Notes: a model not told the origin generated them from the sequence alone. A stretch of 64,000 nt of DNA from Natronogracilivirga saccharolytica (GCF_017921895.1 NZ_JAFIDN010000002.1:186001-250000); one strand, 5' to 3'. Counted from the first letter of the stretch, positions 19,611 through 29,687 are shown. Program-made: numbers and translations.

Positions 19611-19949
19611 CTGTTTAATATTTTAGATTCATATGGTCAGATGTAATTCCATGACCGTGTTTAATCATGCTCATGTGTGTCCGGATTTCAGCCGGTCATG
19701 ATCATAGCGCTTCGCGACCTTCGGTTCATCTGTTTAAAATTTTGGATTTATACAGTCAGATGTAATTCCATGACCGTGTTTAATCATGATCCTGTGTGCC
19801 CGGGCACCGGCCCGGTCATGATCATTTCATGTGTATATAATTTTTGATTCTAACGTCTCATGAACCGAAGGTCACGAAGCGAGATACCGTGACCGTATGT
19901 AATCATGTGTCTGTGTGTCCGGATACAGGCCGGGTTACGGTGATGCCAT
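19611..19949 (-). repeat. Three tandem leader-repeat units ending at the MFS start codon
   Basis: Read on the minus strand, the array has three ATG-to-ATG units: 19949-19831 (119 bp, most diverged), 19830-19730 (101 bp) and 19729-19611 (119 bp). Shared blocks are ATGATCATGACCGG, a CCGG-flanked loop, GGACACACATGAGCATGATT, ACACGGTCATGGAATTACAT and a terminal AT-rich block ending TTTAAACAGATGAA. The final ATGAA is the start of the MFS gene. The outer ATCATG/CATGAT and inner CCGG/CCGG arms can form hairpins. The block GAACCGAAGGTC in one unit is inverted as GACCTTCGGTTC in another. The rest of this gap (19950-20152) holds no gene. Confidence 0.8.
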
Positions 19950-20152
19950 AATCTGAAATTAATAATTACGGAAAAACATGGCGGCGAATGCAGTCATGTA
20001 AGGGCTTTCATTGGTTCGGACGGGAAAGGTAGCAAAGTCTGTTTTGAAAATAAACAGCATCAAAAGATGAAAGTTACTTACATTTTCTTGTAAGAATGAT
20101 ATGAGATCCGGCCAAGGTCAGAGTCAGAATGGGAAGTCAGAAAACGGCGTAC

Positions 20153-22078
20153 TCAGAGGCGCGAGGTCTGTTTTTCCATCAGCAATTTTGCCTGCTCAAC
20201 AATGCCCTGAGCATCCAGGCCGAGTTCGCGGTGCAGCTCTTTCTGGGTACCATGTTCTACCACACGGTCTTCCACGCCCATAATTACCTGAACAGGCCGA
20301 TCCTCTTTGTCCGAGTAATACTCCGCAACTGCCGAGCCGAACCCGCCGAACCTGGCAGCATCTTCTATCGTAATGATGTGCCGGTACTTTCGGGAAATAT
20401 CATCAAGAAGTTCGGTATCGAGAGGCTTGGCAAAACGCATATCATAGAGTCCGGCAGAAATGCCTGCAATCTTCAACTCATCAAGCGCCTCCGCGGCGTA
20501 GTTTCCGATTGTTCCGAAGCTGAGTATGGCTATATCCTCTCCTTCTGCAATCGTTCTTCCTTTTCCGGGTGTGATATATTCAAATTCGGGAGAGACCTTC
20601 ATGCCGGTAGCCGCACCACGCGGATACCTGATGGAAAACGGGCCTTCCCCGTAGCGGGAAGCGGTATACATCAGATTGCGCAAGTCCTGCTCATCCATTG
20701 GTGCAGATACTACCACATTGGGCAGGCAGCGCATATAGGAGACATCAAACAGTCCGTGATGGGTCGGACCGTCAGCACCGGCAACTCCGGCACGGTCCAT
20801 GCAGAAGACGACGGGCAGATTCTGGATCGCGACATCGTGGACCACCTGATCGTACCCTCGCTGCAGAAACGTGGAATAAATCGCAACAAAAGGTTTTAAA
20901 CCCTGCGTGGCAAGTCCGGCAGCAAAAGTGACGGCATGCTGCTCGGCAATTCCGACGTCAAAAGCGCGATCGGGAATCTCCTCCATCATTTTCAGCATGC
21001 TGGTGCCGCTTGGCATCGCAGCGGTAATGCCCGTGATGAGTTCATTTTTCTTTGCCAGTTCAATGAGACTGTCTGCAAAGACATCCTGGTACTTCGGAAC
21101 AGGCTTGTCATTGGATTTTTTCGCAAGTGAATTGCCGGTTACCTTGTCAAACGGGCTTCCGGAAGCGTGCCACTTAACCTGATCTCTTTCAGCCGGAGCA
21201 AAGCCTTTGCCCTTTACGGTAACGACATGCAGCAGTTTCGGGCCGCTGACTTTTTTCAGGTCGTGAAGCTGGCGGGCGAGGTTTTTGACGTTGTGACCGT
21301 CCACCGGACCATAATACTTGAATCCCAGCGAGCGGAAAAGAGAACCCGGGGTGAGCGCGGTTGTCAATGCAGCCTCCATGCGGGATGCCATTTTGCGCAT
21401 TTTTTCACCGGCACCCTTGAAATATCCGAGCATATTGTACAGATCATCCCGCATTTTATTGAATGTCTGCGTTGTGGTGATATCTGCGAGATACTCGTTC
21501 AGTGCTCCGACGTTCGGGTCGATAGACATCCTGTTGTCATTCAGGATGACAAGAAGATCGCTGTTTTGAACCCCGGCGTTGTTCATGGCCTCAAATGCCA
21601 TTCCGGCCGTCATTGCGCCGTCACCGATCACTGCCACAACCTCATTATTCTTTTGCAGCAGGTCGCGGGCAACGGACATGCCCAGTCCGGCTGATATTGA
21701 GGTACTGGAATGGCCGACACCAAAAGTATCGTAGGGGCTTTCGGTTCGCTTCGGAAAACCGGACAATCCGAGGTATTTTCGGTTTGTATGAAAATCATCA
21801 CGGCGCCCGGTCAGAATTTTATGACCGTATGCCTGATGGCCCACATCCCAGACGAGCTGGTCTTCCGGGGTATCATACACATAATGAAGAGCTGTAGTCA
21901 GTTCAACTACGCCAAGACTTGCGCCAAAATGACCACCATGAACAGAAACAGTGTCAATAATGAAATCACGAAGTTCCTGACAGACCTGGGGGAGCTGGTC
22001 TGCTGATACTTTTTTCAGATCATCAGGGCTGTTGATGGTGGAAAGGAGTGGACCCGGAACCGCCTTGTAATTATTCAT
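20153..22078 (-). CDS. dxs: 1-deoxy-D-xylulose-5-phosphate synthase
   Basis: Thiamin-diphosphate enzyme joining pyruvate and glyceraldehyde 3-phosphate, first step of the MEP isoprenoid pathway. 641 residues, normal length. N-terminal GGHFGASLGVVELT and the TPP-binding GDGAMTAGMAFEAMNN. The transketolase-like middle domain has DRAGVAGADGPTHHG and the catalytic GIAEQHAVTFAAG. Its first bases overlap the end of xseB by 8 nt, so the two are translated from one message. It would supply precursors for the carotenoid implied by crtY. Confidence 0.97.
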   Translation of the reverse strand: MNNYKAVPGPLLSTINSPDDLKKVSADQLPQVCQELRDFIIDTVSVHGGHFGASLGVVELTTALHYVYDTPEDQLVWDVGHQAYGHKILTGRRDDFHTNRKYLGLSGFPKRTESPYDTFGVGHSSTSISAGLGMSVARDLLQKNNEVVAVIGDGAMTAGMAFEAMNNAGVQNSDLLVILNDNRMSIDPNVGALNEYLADITTTQTFNKMRDDLYNMLGYFKGAGEKMRKMASRMEAALTTALTPGSLFRSLGFKYYGPVDGHNVKNLARQLHDLKKVSGPKLLHVVTVKGKGFAPAERDQVKWHASGSPFDKVTGNSLAKKSNDKPVPKYQDVFADSLIELAKKNELITGITAAMPSGTSMLKMMEEIPDRAFDVGIAEQHAVTFAAGLATQGLKPFVAIYSTFLQRGYDQVVHDVAIQNLPVVFCMDRAGVAGADGPTHHGLFDVSYMRCLPNVVVSAPMDEQDLRNLMYTASRYGEGPFSIRYPRGAATGMKVSPEFEYITPGKGRTIAEGEDIAILSFGTIGNYAAEALDELKIAGISAGLYDMRFAKPLDTELLDDISRKYRHIITIEDAARFGGFGSAVAEYYSDKEDRPVQVIMGVEDRVVEHGTQKELHRELGLDAQGIVEQAKLLMEKQTSRL

Positions 22079-22292
22079 GCTGTTTTTTTTGGTTGTTAGC
22101 GACCTGCTCTATGCGAAGCTCGGCTTCCTCAAGTTTGCCGGAACACAGCTTTGACAACTTCATACCTTCTTCGTACAGAGCAATGGCCTTATCCAGGGGT
22201 ACATCGTCAGACTCCAGTTCTTTAAGCACCTCGGATAATCTCTCTAAAGCCTGTTCAAAATCGAATCGTTCCTTTTTTTCGGATTTGGTCAT
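22071..22292 (-). CDS. xseB: Exodeoxyribonuclease VII small subunit
   Basis: 73-residue helical protein taken from the ATG at 22292; a TTG at 22304 in frame is less likely. The XseB signature is clear: FEQALERLSEVLKELE, then PLDKAIALYEEGMKLSKLC. It forms exonuclease VII with XseA, which is not in the window. The xseB-dxs pairing is common in bacteria. Confidence 0.93.
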   Translation of the reverse strand: MTKSEKKERFDFEQALERLSEVLKELESDDVPLDKAIALYEEGMKLSKLCSGKLEEAELRIEQVANNQKKQHE

Positions 22293-22497
22293 GGCGTTGT
22301 ACAATAATTTTGGGAAAACTCTAAAATAACCAAATTCAAAATGATTTTAAAAAAACAGGTGCGGATGGAAATGTGCAGGTGATTGCTGTTTTTGTTATTA
22401 TACATGGCTGGCAAGTGGTATGAATAGTCGTACATGTCATAAATGGTCATTGCTTTATTATACACTGACCGGCTGCAGAATAAACTCTGAGAAATAA

Positions 22498-23178
22498 TTG
22501 TTACATCAACATATTTTACATTTTATCCGGGACTGGAAAAAAACCGGAGCAGTTATGCCCAGTTCGCGGTATCTGGCCAGGGATGCGGTAAAAATGGTGG
22601 TGGAAAATCTGCGCATTCCTGGACGTGATCCCGTATCTGTTCTTGAACTCGGTCCCGGAACCGGCACATTCACAGAGCATATACTTCCGCATTTAAAAAA
22701 GGAAGACTCATTTGATGCCGTTGAGCTGAATGATTATTTCTTTAAGATTCTTCGCAGAAAGTTTCGGGTTAACAGCCGGGTTTCACTTCACCACAAGGAT
22801 TTCCTGAAGTTCACAACCGACAACCGGTATGACTTTGTCGTTTCCAGTCTTCCATATGAAAGAATACCCAAGCGCATTACCCGTGATTTGTGGGAGCACA
22901 AGCTGGAACTATGCAAGCCGGATTCCTATATCATCTATTATAAGTATGTGAACTTCAACCATTTCCGCAACCGTTTCGAAAAGCAGCTGGTGAAAAACTA
23001 TACATACGATGAGAAAATCGTATTTCTGAACATGCCGCCTGCCAGGCTGATTACCTTGAAAATTGATGATCCCGGGAATGGCATCGAGCTGATGAACAAC
23101 AGCATCAAGGGTAGAAAGAAAAGAAAGCGGTCCAGGCCGTCAGGTTCCATTGTCAACGGGACCGGACCCTCAAAATGA
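22498..23178 (+). CDS. Class I SAM methyltransferase, phospholipid N-methyltransferase-like
   Basis: 226 residues with a SAM-binding motif VLELGPGTGTFTEHIL near residue 45, the acidic end of strand 2 (DAVELNDYF) and a later SSLPYERI motif. This is the pattern of PmtA-type phospholipid N-methyltransferases and the related rRNA dimethylases. The start must be the TTG at 22498, since the segment FIRDWKKTGAVMPSSR before the first in-frame ATG is conserved in the family. The C-terminal 30 residues are basic (KGRKKRKR). Substrate (phosphatidylethanolamine or rRNA) is not settled. Confidence 0.75.
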   Translation: MLHQHILHFIRDWKKTGAVMPSSRYLARDAVKMVVENLRIPGRDPVSVLELGPGTGTFTEHILPHLKKEDSFDAVELNDYFFKILRRKFRVNSRVSLHHKDFLKFTTDNRYDFVVSSLPYERIPKRITRDLWEHKLELCKPDSYIIYYKYVNFNHFRNRFEKQLVKNYTYDEKIVFLNMPPARLITLKIDDPGNGIELMNNSIKGRKKRKRSRPSGSIVNGTGPSK

Positions 23179-23236
23179 CCCTGTACCTGTACCGGTTGAA
23201 ACTCCGGCATCGGTTATCGGACCCGCCAGGAAGTCC

Positions 23237-23983
23237 CTATATATCATTGAAGATGATGTCCGAGTGCTCCCGGATCCATGATTTGGCCTGATCAACACCG
23301 GGATAATAATCCCTGACAGTTTTCCAGAAGGCTTTGCTGTGATTAAAGTGCTTCAAGTGGCATAGCTCATGGATAATGATATAGTCACGGATAGTAGCGG
23401 GACATTTGATCAGGCGCCAGTTGAGTGAAATGGTGCCACGGGATGAGCAGCTGCCCCACTTGGTTTTTTGATTTCGGATGGTGAGTCCGCCAGGCCGGAA
23501 TGGCAGACGGTCCGCATGCCGGTAAAATGCCTCCTGCAATTCATTCCTGGCCAGTTTGCGATAAAATGCAAACACCGTATCGGAGTCGGGATAAAGAAGA
23601 TCAGATGATGCCGCCGCAGCCGGGTATTGGTAAACCACCGCCCGGTCATGTTCGACCAGTGAGGGTTTGCGAAGATTGCGGACCGGAAACGGGTTGACCG
23701 GCTTCCGCTCTCCCCGAAGCAGCAAAGTACCCCTGGCTGCTTCCTTCAGTTTGGCAAGATGGTCTGACTTTTGCCGGTTCTTTCTGCAAACCTTTTTAAT
23801 CCAGTCAGATTTATTCCGCACAAAGTCAGCAACTCTGGAAAAAGGCACGCCGGATGGAGCGGAAACCAAAATGCCGTCATCTTTAATCCGGATTCTGATC
23901 GTCCGCTGATGTTTTCTGCGGATGACCTTGAGCGGCGGGGCTTCGGCCGGCAGTACTTTTTCCAGAAGATGCGGTTCTGTCAT
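23237..23983 (-). CDS. YgjP-like zinc metallopeptidase (DUF45)
   Basis: 248-residue cytoplasmic protein with the zinc motif HELCHLKHFNHSKAFW (HExxH-like HELCH, third ligand His further on). WGSCSSRGTISLNWRLI stands before it, which together define the YgjP/DUF45 group. The N-terminal half is basic (RRKHQRTIRIRI). Known relatives are thought to be metalloproteases acting on unfolded or DNA-linked proteins; no substrate is visible. It lies 14 bp after the start of the following divergent-strand gene's end, in the same minus-strand series as the TPR protein. Confidence 0.85.
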   Translation of the reverse strand: MTEPHLLEKVLPAEAPPLKVIRRKHQRTIRIRIKDDGILVSAPSGVPFSRVADFVRNKSDWIKKVCRKNRQKSDHLAKLKEAARGTLLLRGERKPVNPFPVRNLRKPSLVEHDRAVVYQYPAAAASSDLLYPDSDTVFAFYRKLARNELQEAFYRHADRLPFRPGGLTIRNQKTKWGSCSSRGTISLNWRLIKCPATIRDYIIIHELCHLKHFNHSKAFWKTVRDYYPGVDQAKSWIREHSDIIFNDI

Positions 23984-23997
23984 GAGGTATAGGAAAT

Positions 23998-25251
23998 CTA
24001 TTTTAAATTGTATCTGTTCAATGCCTTGCGCGACTCTTTGGAATGCATGTGACCGGTATCGGGAGTCGCTGCCCGGCTGAAATAGAACCGGGCCATTTCC
24101 CGGTCACCGGACCGCACTGCCAGCTCCCCGAGATAGTACAGGGCCGTCAGAAGATTGCCGCGTTTAGCAAATGGCTGCAGCTTCTCCGATTCAGCCAGTG
24201 CCTTCTTGAGGTCTTCCTCCGCTGCAGCATAGTCAAAATAATAATAGTGTATTCTGCCTCTGGTCAAATACATTTCTTCTCGGAGCACACTCATTTCACT
24301 GTTTTGAACATCCCCGGCAAATGCCAGGCTTTCCCGGATGGCTTCAAGAGCATCATCCTTCATATTGGTCCGGAAAAGAGAGCGCACATAAAGCCGGCGG
24401 TAGTAAGTGTTTCGGGGATACTGCTCATAAAGATGTTCAAGATAGCTCAGTGCGGTGTCAGGCTTGTCTTCAAAGTGCAGATTGATGTGGCCAAGAAAAA
24501 AAATAGCCTCAGGCCCGAGGAATATGCTGTTTTGTGATGCCTTTTCGAGCATTTGCAGCCCCTCCTCCCGGTCGCCGCTTGGCAGCATCCATCGCAGTGC
24601 CCTTGCCAGTGAATATTCCTCGACGAGGAAAGCAGAAAAATAACGGTACATGCCGATCCCGAAGTTCAGATCCGGGATATCCGGATGGGTTTCTTCGATG
24701 TGGAAAAAGTCCCTCAGTGCCCTTCTGCCGTTCCGGAAGCTGCGGTACCAGCGTTCGCGATTAGAATAATACCGGGCAATCTGGCCATACATAACCGACC
24801 GGACAATCCGCGCATCCAGATAATCTTCATCCTCATCCAGAAGCGTATCACAATAATCTACAACCTTCTGGGCAGCATCAAAAAAGTCGTCGTCATGTGA
24901 TTTGTTTTCAAGATCAATCAGCACCGGCCACCAGGCATCCATTGCTTCCCACATTGGCCAGACGGGATGATCGGGATACCGCTCCTTCCATGATGAGAGC
25001 AGCGCCATGGAAGCGTCGAAGCGGCGGTTGTACAAAGAGTCGATTGCTTGGCGGGCATCTGAGATAAACGCATCATCAAGGAGCAGGGATCCGGTAGTTC
25101 CGGCGCCTGATGACACCCCGCGGCCTGGTTCCGCGGAAGCCCGGACAGAAAGTGACAGGCAGACTGACAGGATTATGGCAGCAGCAAGGGATTTGCCGGT
25201 GGCCCCGTTACTCCCGGCGGCAAATGTTGTTGAAAACAGTGTGCCATTCAT
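23998..25251 (-). CDS. Exported TPR-like protein of unknown role
   Basis: Start placed at the ATG at 25251 (417 residues), just before a signal sequence (SLAAAIILSVCLSLSVRASA). An in-frame TTG at 25263 is less likely. The mature part is helical and repeat-like, with aromatic-rich helices (YSNRERWYRSFRNGRRAL) and three or more TPR-like units towards the C-terminus (TALSYLEHLYEQYPRN, YFDYAAAEEDLKKAL, NLLTALYYLGELA). This suggests a periplasmic scaffold that counts as tetratricopeptide. It is co-oriented with the YgjP-like gene 14 bp downstream and the pseudouridine synthase upstream. No enzyme motif is seen. Confidence 0.75.
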   Translation of the reverse strand: MNGTLFSTTFAAGSNGATGKSLAAAIILSVCLSLSVRASAEPGRGVSSGAGTTGSLLLDDAFISDARQAIDSLYNRRFDASMALLSSWKERYPDHPVWPMWEAMDAWWPVLIDLENKSHDDDFFDAAQKVVDYCDTLLDEDEDYLDARIVRSVMYGQIARYYSNRERWYRSFRNGRRALRDFFHIEETHPDIPDLNFGIGMYRYFSAFLVEEYSLARALRWMLPSGDREEGLQMLEKASQNSIFLGPEAIFFLGHINLHFEDKPDTALSYLEHLYEQYPRNTYYRRLYVRSLFRTNMKDDALEAIRESLAFAGDVQNSEMSVLREEMYLTRGRIHYYYFDYAAAEEDLKKALAESEKLQPFAKRGNLLTALYYLGELAVRSGDREMARFYFSRAATPDTGHMHSKESRKALNRYNLK

Positions 25252-25280
25252 TGGTTCAGGCAAGCGAGCTTGTTTAAGCG

Positions 25281-26210
25281 TCAGGATCGCTCCAGGTGTT
25301 CAAGAGGCAGCAGCCTCACCATTTTGCGCAGCTCGTTGATCTCCTTTTTTTTCAGATTGCGCCACCTGCCGGTGCGCACCCCTTTTTTCTGAATCGGACC
25401 GTATCCGACCCGGTCAAGTGACAAAACTTCTGCGCCAAGGGATTCTATCATTCTGCGCACCATTCTGTTGCGACCTTCATGCATCCTGAGGGTAACGACA
25501 TTGATATATTCCGGATGCCGGGAAACACGGAAGGCTTTGGCAGGACCATCATCCAGCTCCACCCCCGTCCGCAGCATGGACAACTCGTCGTCCGTCAGCT
25601 CACGATTGGTCTCCACTTCATACACTTTGGGGACCTTATAGCTCGGATGCATAAGCCGGTTGGCAAGATCGCCATCGTTTGTCAGAATGATGATGCCGGT
25701 AGTATTCCGGTCCAGCCGCCCCACAGGATACAATCTCATGCCCGTGGCATCTTCGACCAGATCCATGACGGTTCTGCGCCCTTTCTCATCACTGGTTGTG
25801 GTGATGGTGTCACGGGGCTTGTTCATGACGATGTAGACAAAGGGTTCGGGCTCAATTTTCTGGCCTTCAACCGTGACGCGGTCGTCGGGACTGATCTGCT
25901 TGCCCAGCTCGGTGCAAACGGCACCGTTAACTCTTACTTTGCCCTCGGAAATGTACGTGTCAGCATCCCGCCGCGAGCAAATACCGGCATGGGCAATGTA
26001 TTTGTTGAGCCGGATTTTCTCCTTATCCGGTGACGATCCTGACGGCGACGAGGGTGCCATTGAAGAGGGCCTCGTTGACGAAGGTGCTCTTTTGGAGTCA
26101 GCCCGTGACCCGGCTTGCCGCGCGCCCCTGTTGTCGTGACCGCCCTTTTTGAAGGACCGCGATGGTTTTCCCCGCTTTCCGGGCTCTTTTTTTGATCTGC
26201 GTTCTTTCAC
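25281..26210 (-). CDS. rluB: RluB/RsuA-type 23S rRNA pseudouridine synthase
   Basis: Converts a uridine in rRNA to pseudouridine. 309 residues from a GTG start at 26210. The first 65 residues are a basic, serine/proline-rich extension; an S4 RNA-binding domain follows (IRLNKYIAHAGICSRRDAD). The catalytic domain has PVGRLDRNTTGIIILTNDGD, with the catalytic Asp in GRLDRNT, and ends in EGRNRMVRRM. RluB, RluE, RluF and RsuA are hard to tell apart by eye. The S4 domain and neighbouring scpB, a frequent partner of RluB, favour RluB. Confidence 0.88.
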   Translation of the reverse strand: MKERRSKKEPGKRGKPSRSFKKGGHDNRGARQAGSRADSKRAPSSTRPSSMAPSSPSGSSPDKEKIRLNKYIAHAGICSRRDADTYISEGKVRVNGAVCTELGKQISPDDRVTVEGQKIEPEPFVYIVMNKPRDTITTTSDEKGRRTVMDLVEDATGMRLYPVGRLDRNTTGIIILTNDGDLANRLMHPSYKVPKVYEVETNRELTDDELSMLRTGVELDDGPAKAFRVSRHPEYINVVTLRMHEGRNRMVRRMIESLGAEVLSLDRVGYGPIQKKGVRTGRWRNLKKKEINELRKMVRLLPLEHLERS

Positions 26211-26282
26211 AATATGATTATTATTCGATTTCTGTTTTCTGCAGGATGTGCACGATGGCGATAATCAGTACGCATCGATACG

Positions 26283-27035
26283 TTACTCATCCTTTGCATC
26301 CGGATTTTCCTGATCGCCTGAGTCACCATTTTCAGAACCATTTTCCGGCGGATCCTGCGAACCGTCTTCTTCCGGGAACGCACTCTCATCCGTCTCATTT
26401 TCCGGAGGCCGCAGCTCGGATTTCAGTTCAAGCATAAGCTGCCTGTGTTCAGCCATATCATCATCCTTGAGAATTTCCTCAATTTCACGTGGCTTAGGCA
26501 GCTCATCAATTGAATTAATTCCAAAATGCTGCAAAAAAATGGTAGTGGTCCGGTACAACAGCGCCCTGCCGGGACCCTCGTAACGGCCGGCGACCTCTAT
26601 CAATTGCTTTTCAAGAAGCTGGCGCACGATATATCCGGAATCCACACCACGTATGTGATCAATTTCGGGCTTGGTGATCGGCTGCCGGTAGGCAATGATT
26701 GCCAGGGTTTCGACTGCAGAGGGCGAAATCTTGCGTTTGGCATTCTGATGCTGGAAATGTTCGAGCCAGGTATGAAATTTGGGTTGCGTCGCAAAGGTAT
26801 ACCCGCCTCCCTTTACCTGTATGGTAAATGCACGCCCCTGTTCTTCCAGCTCTGAATTGATTTCATTGATCACATCGGCGACTTCATCCTCTCCTATGGG
26901 AGGAGCCAGCTCCGTGCCGGTGATAATCCGGGCAATTTCATCGGCCGTCAGAGGTTTTTCTGCAGCAAAAATAATGGCCTCGATGATCGCTCCGAACCGC
27001 TGGCCGTTGATTTCCGTATCTTTGAGCACTGTCAT
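26283..27035 (-). CDS. scpB: Segregation and condensation protein B
   Basis: Winged-helix partner of SMC-ScpA in chromosome condensation. 250 residues: two winged-helix domains (AIIFAAEKPLTADEIARII near residue 17; ETLAIIAYRQPITKPEIDHIRG near residue 108) with FGINSIDELP closing the second. The last 70 residues are acidic and low-complexity (many Glu/Asp/Pro), longer than in E. coli-type ScpB. The rluB gene follows 72 bp downstream. scpA is not in the window. Confidence 0.94.
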   Translation of the reverse strand: MTVLKDTEINGQRFGAIIEAIIFAAEKPLTADEIARIITGTELAPPIGEDEVADVINEINSELEEQGRAFTIQVKGGGYTFATQPKFHTWLEHFQHQNAKRKISPSAVETLAIIAYRQPITKPEIDHIRGVDSGYIVRQLLEKQLIEVAGRYEGPGRALLYRTTTIFLQHFGINSIDELPKPREIEEILKDDDMAEHRQLMLELKSELRPPENETDESAFPEEDGSQDPPENGSENGDSGDQENPDAKDE

Positions 27036-27164
27036 GGAATGGAAATACCTGTTTTTTTTCCTTTATCCGTTTTTAAATAACGAAACGGAACTAAACAGCA
27101 ATATTACTAATAAATCGATCCATTTTATAATGCCATTGCATCCGGCGGCAAAGCGAGATGCCGG

Positions 27165-29633
27165 TCAGTGCATGGTATCCACATTTACCGTGATGCGCAC
27201 CTTGCCGGAAGAAGCGGGCTTCTCTTTGTCATATGCTTCAAATGCCCGGTCAAAAACCCGCTCAATAAACTGACCGCCCTTTTCGGGATGTAGTTTGATG
27301 TGGGCCTCCCAGGAGTAGATGTTGTTCATTCGCTCAATGGCGGACGGCGAAGGCCCCATCACAGTGCCATTATGAAGCAGGCCGGCCAGAATACCGGTAA
27401 ACGTTTCGGCGACGCGCGCCACCATTTGCGGATCAGCTGACCGGAAGAATACTTTTGCAAGCCGTGAGTAGGGCGGATAATCAAGGTTTTTCCGGCTCAT
27501 CATTTCCTGTCGTGCGAATCCGGGGAAGTCGTGACTGCGGGCAAAACGAAGGGCACTGTGATCCGGCATCAGTGTCTGCAGAAAAACCTTTCCGGGCTTG
27601 CTGCCCCGCCCGGACCGTCCGGCCACCTGGCTCAGCAGCTGGTACATCCGCTCTGCGGACCGGTAGGATGGAAACGCAAGTTCCGTATCCGAGTTGATCA
27701 CTCCGACCACGGTGACATTGGGAAAATCAAGTCCCTTGGCAACGATCTGGGTTCCCATGAGGATGTCCGCATCCCCCCGTCCGAACTTCTGAAGAATGTT
27801 GTCGTGGGCGTTTTTTCCGGAGGTGGTGTCCTGGTCCATGCGAAGGATGCGGGCGTCCGGCAGCACTTCACGAAGTTCGTCCTCTACCCGTTGCGTCCCC
27901 ATTCCCAGCTCACCGATCGATTCGCTGTCGCAAGATGGGCACTGGCGGGGCATCAGCCGGCTGTATCCGCAGTAATGGCAGCGCAGGTGCCGTCGGGAGC
28001 GGTGATGTGTCAGGGATACCGAGCAATGCGGGCACTCCAGCACCTGGCCGCAGTCTTCGCATTGAATGAAGGTTGAAAAACCGCGCCGGTTGTGCAGCAG
28101 AATGATCTGCTCCTTTTTTGCAAGCGCCTCTTCCACGGCAAGAAACAACGGAACGGCAAGCGGGCCCCTCATGGCGCTGCGGTACTGCTTCAAATCCAGA
28201 ACGGTTACATCGGGCAGTTCGGCAAGTGCATGGCGGCTTTCCAGTTTCAGCATGCGGCACTTGTCGGTGGCTGCTGCGTTCAGGCTGACCAGGCTGGGGG
28301 TGGCCGAACCGGTCATTATGACAGCATCGTTGAATCGTGCTCTCATGATCGCCGTTTCGCGGGCATGGTATCGCGGAGCGGGATCCTCCTGTTTGTAGGA
28401 GGAGTCGTGCTCCTCATCGATGATGATGAGGCCGGGGTTTCGGACGGGTGCAAAAACGGCTGAACGGGCACCGATGGCGATGGTCTTTTCCCCCTTCTGG
28501 AGTGACGACCAGGCATCAAACCGCTCGCGCTCGCTCAGGCGGCTGTGCAGGACGGCAATTTGGTCACCGAAAATCCGGTAGAAACGCCGCACTGTCTGGG
28601 GAGTCAGGGCAATTTCCGGGACCAGTATGAGTCCGCCGCGCCCGCGGGCAAGGGTATCCCGCAGGGCGTGAATGTAAATTTCGGTTTTTCCGCTTCCCGT
28701 CACACCATAAAGCAGAAAGCGTTTGTACTCTTCTGCCTCGATGGCTTCACGTACCGGCTCGTATACAGAGGCCTGTTCCTCATTTAATGAGCTGATGGAA
28801 TCCGGTTCATGGGGAAGTGCCGAAGCTGCCTGATCGGACGGAACTTCCTTTGATGTTACATAACCGGAATCACGGATCCGCTTCCACACATACGGGGTTA
28901 TTCCGGGCTGAGCGAGGATTTCGACGCGTGTGGCAGGAAGGGGAAGTTCGGCAAGGACTTGCAGCCCCCTGATCCACTTTGGCGGACTGGATGATTCCAG
29001 CTCCTTTATTTCTTCCGGAGCCACTTTCCAAGACCAGACCGTCTCCATTTGCGGCTTCATGCGTACTTTGGGTATCTGCCAGATTTCGATCAGTCCTTTT
29101 TTGGCAAGACGGTCGATGGCGCGCTCGCCCTTTTTTTGCCACTGGCGCGATATTTCGTTCAACGAAATATCGGTATCTCCGGACAGGTCGTTCAGGAAGT
29201 CAAATATTTCGCGTTCGATGCCCCTGGAGGGCGGTTTGTGAACATTCGGCGCCATCCGCACCCGCGGTTCTGCAATAAAATTCATGCCGGCGGGAAGCGC
29301 AGCCTGAATGGCTTCACCCAGACTGGAATAGTAGAACCGGTGCACCCATTCGGCAAGTTTAAGAAGCTCATCAGACAGGACAGGCCGGGAATCCAGCGTC
29401 CGGATAATGTCTTTGGTTTCAAAATCCGGCGTTTCCTGATGCGTGCGGACAACCATCCCTATGGCCATCTGGTTTTTCAGCGGGACCCAGACGCGCATGC
29501 CGGGACGTACCGAACCGGCGGAAACGGAAATTTCGCTGCTGTCATCCATGCCGCACTTAAGCTGATCGGGAATGCGATACGTGAAACAGCGCCTCACGGC
29601 TGTCGGAAATGCGATGTCGGCAAAACTGGGCAT
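27165..29633 (-). CDS. priA: Primosomal protein N' (replication restart helicase)
   Basis: Reloads the replisome at stalled forks. 822 residues from the ATG at 29633; an in-frame GTG at 29657 is possible, but family proteins begin close to ADIAFPTAVRRCFTYRIP. N-terminal 3'-end-binding domain, then the helicase core with GVTGSGKTEIYI, DEEHDSSYKQED and TGSATPSLVSL. A zinc-binding region with eight cysteines (CEDCGQVLECPHC, CHYCGYSRLMPRQCPSC) interrupts the second helicase lobe as expected. C-terminal motif VAGRSGRG is present. Confidence 0.95.
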   Translation of the reverse strand: MPSFADIAFPTAVRRCFTYRIPDQLKCGMDDSSEISVSAGSVRPGMRVWVPLKNQMAIGMVVRTHQETPDFETKDIIRTLDSRPVLSDELLKLAEWVHRFYYSSLGEAIQAALPAGMNFIAEPRVRMAPNVHKPPSRGIEREIFDFLNDLSGDTDISLNEISRQWQKKGERAIDRLAKKGLIEIWQIPKVRMKPQMETVWSWKVAPEEIKELESSSPPKWIRGLQVLAELPLPATRVEILAQPGITPYVWKRIRDSGYVTSKEVPSDQAASALPHEPDSISSLNEEQASVYEPVREAIEAEEYKRFLLYGVTGSGKTEIYIHALRDTLARGRGGLILVPEIALTPQTVRRFYRIFGDQIAVLHSRLSERERFDAWSSLQKGEKTIAIGARSAVFAPVRNPGLIIIDEEHDSSYKQEDPAPRYHARETAIMRARFNDAVIMTGSATPSLVSLNAAATDKCRMLKLESRHALAELPDVTVLDLKQYRSAMRGPLAVPLFLAVEEALAKKEQIILLHNRRGFSTFIQCEDCGQVLECPHCSVSLTHHRSRRHLRCHYCGYSRLMPRQCPSCDSESIGELGMGTQRVEDELREVLPDARILRMDQDTTSGKNAHDNILQKFGRGDADILMGTQIVAKGLDFPNVTVVGVINSDTELAFPSYRSAERMYQLLSQVAGRSGRGSKPGKVFLQTLMPDHSALRFARSHDFPGFARQEMMSRKNLDYPPYSRLAKVFFRSADPQMVARVAETFTGILAGLLHNGTVMGPSPSAIERMNNIYSWEAHIKLHPEKGGQFIERVFDRAFEAYDKEKPASSGKVRITVNVDTMH

Positions 29634-29687
29634 GGACGGTTGTATAATGGATGACACAAATTGGCCGGGTTGTGATTTTCCGGCTTG

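Noticed and set aside
19611-19949. CRISPR-like appearance of the tandem array
   Set aside because: Only three units of unequal length, no short constant repeat with unique spacers, no cas genes.
22320-22497. Possible leader repeat before the TTG-start methyltransferase (ACATGTCATAAAT, TGACCGG)
   Set aside because: Only short scattered matches and no unit end at the start codon.
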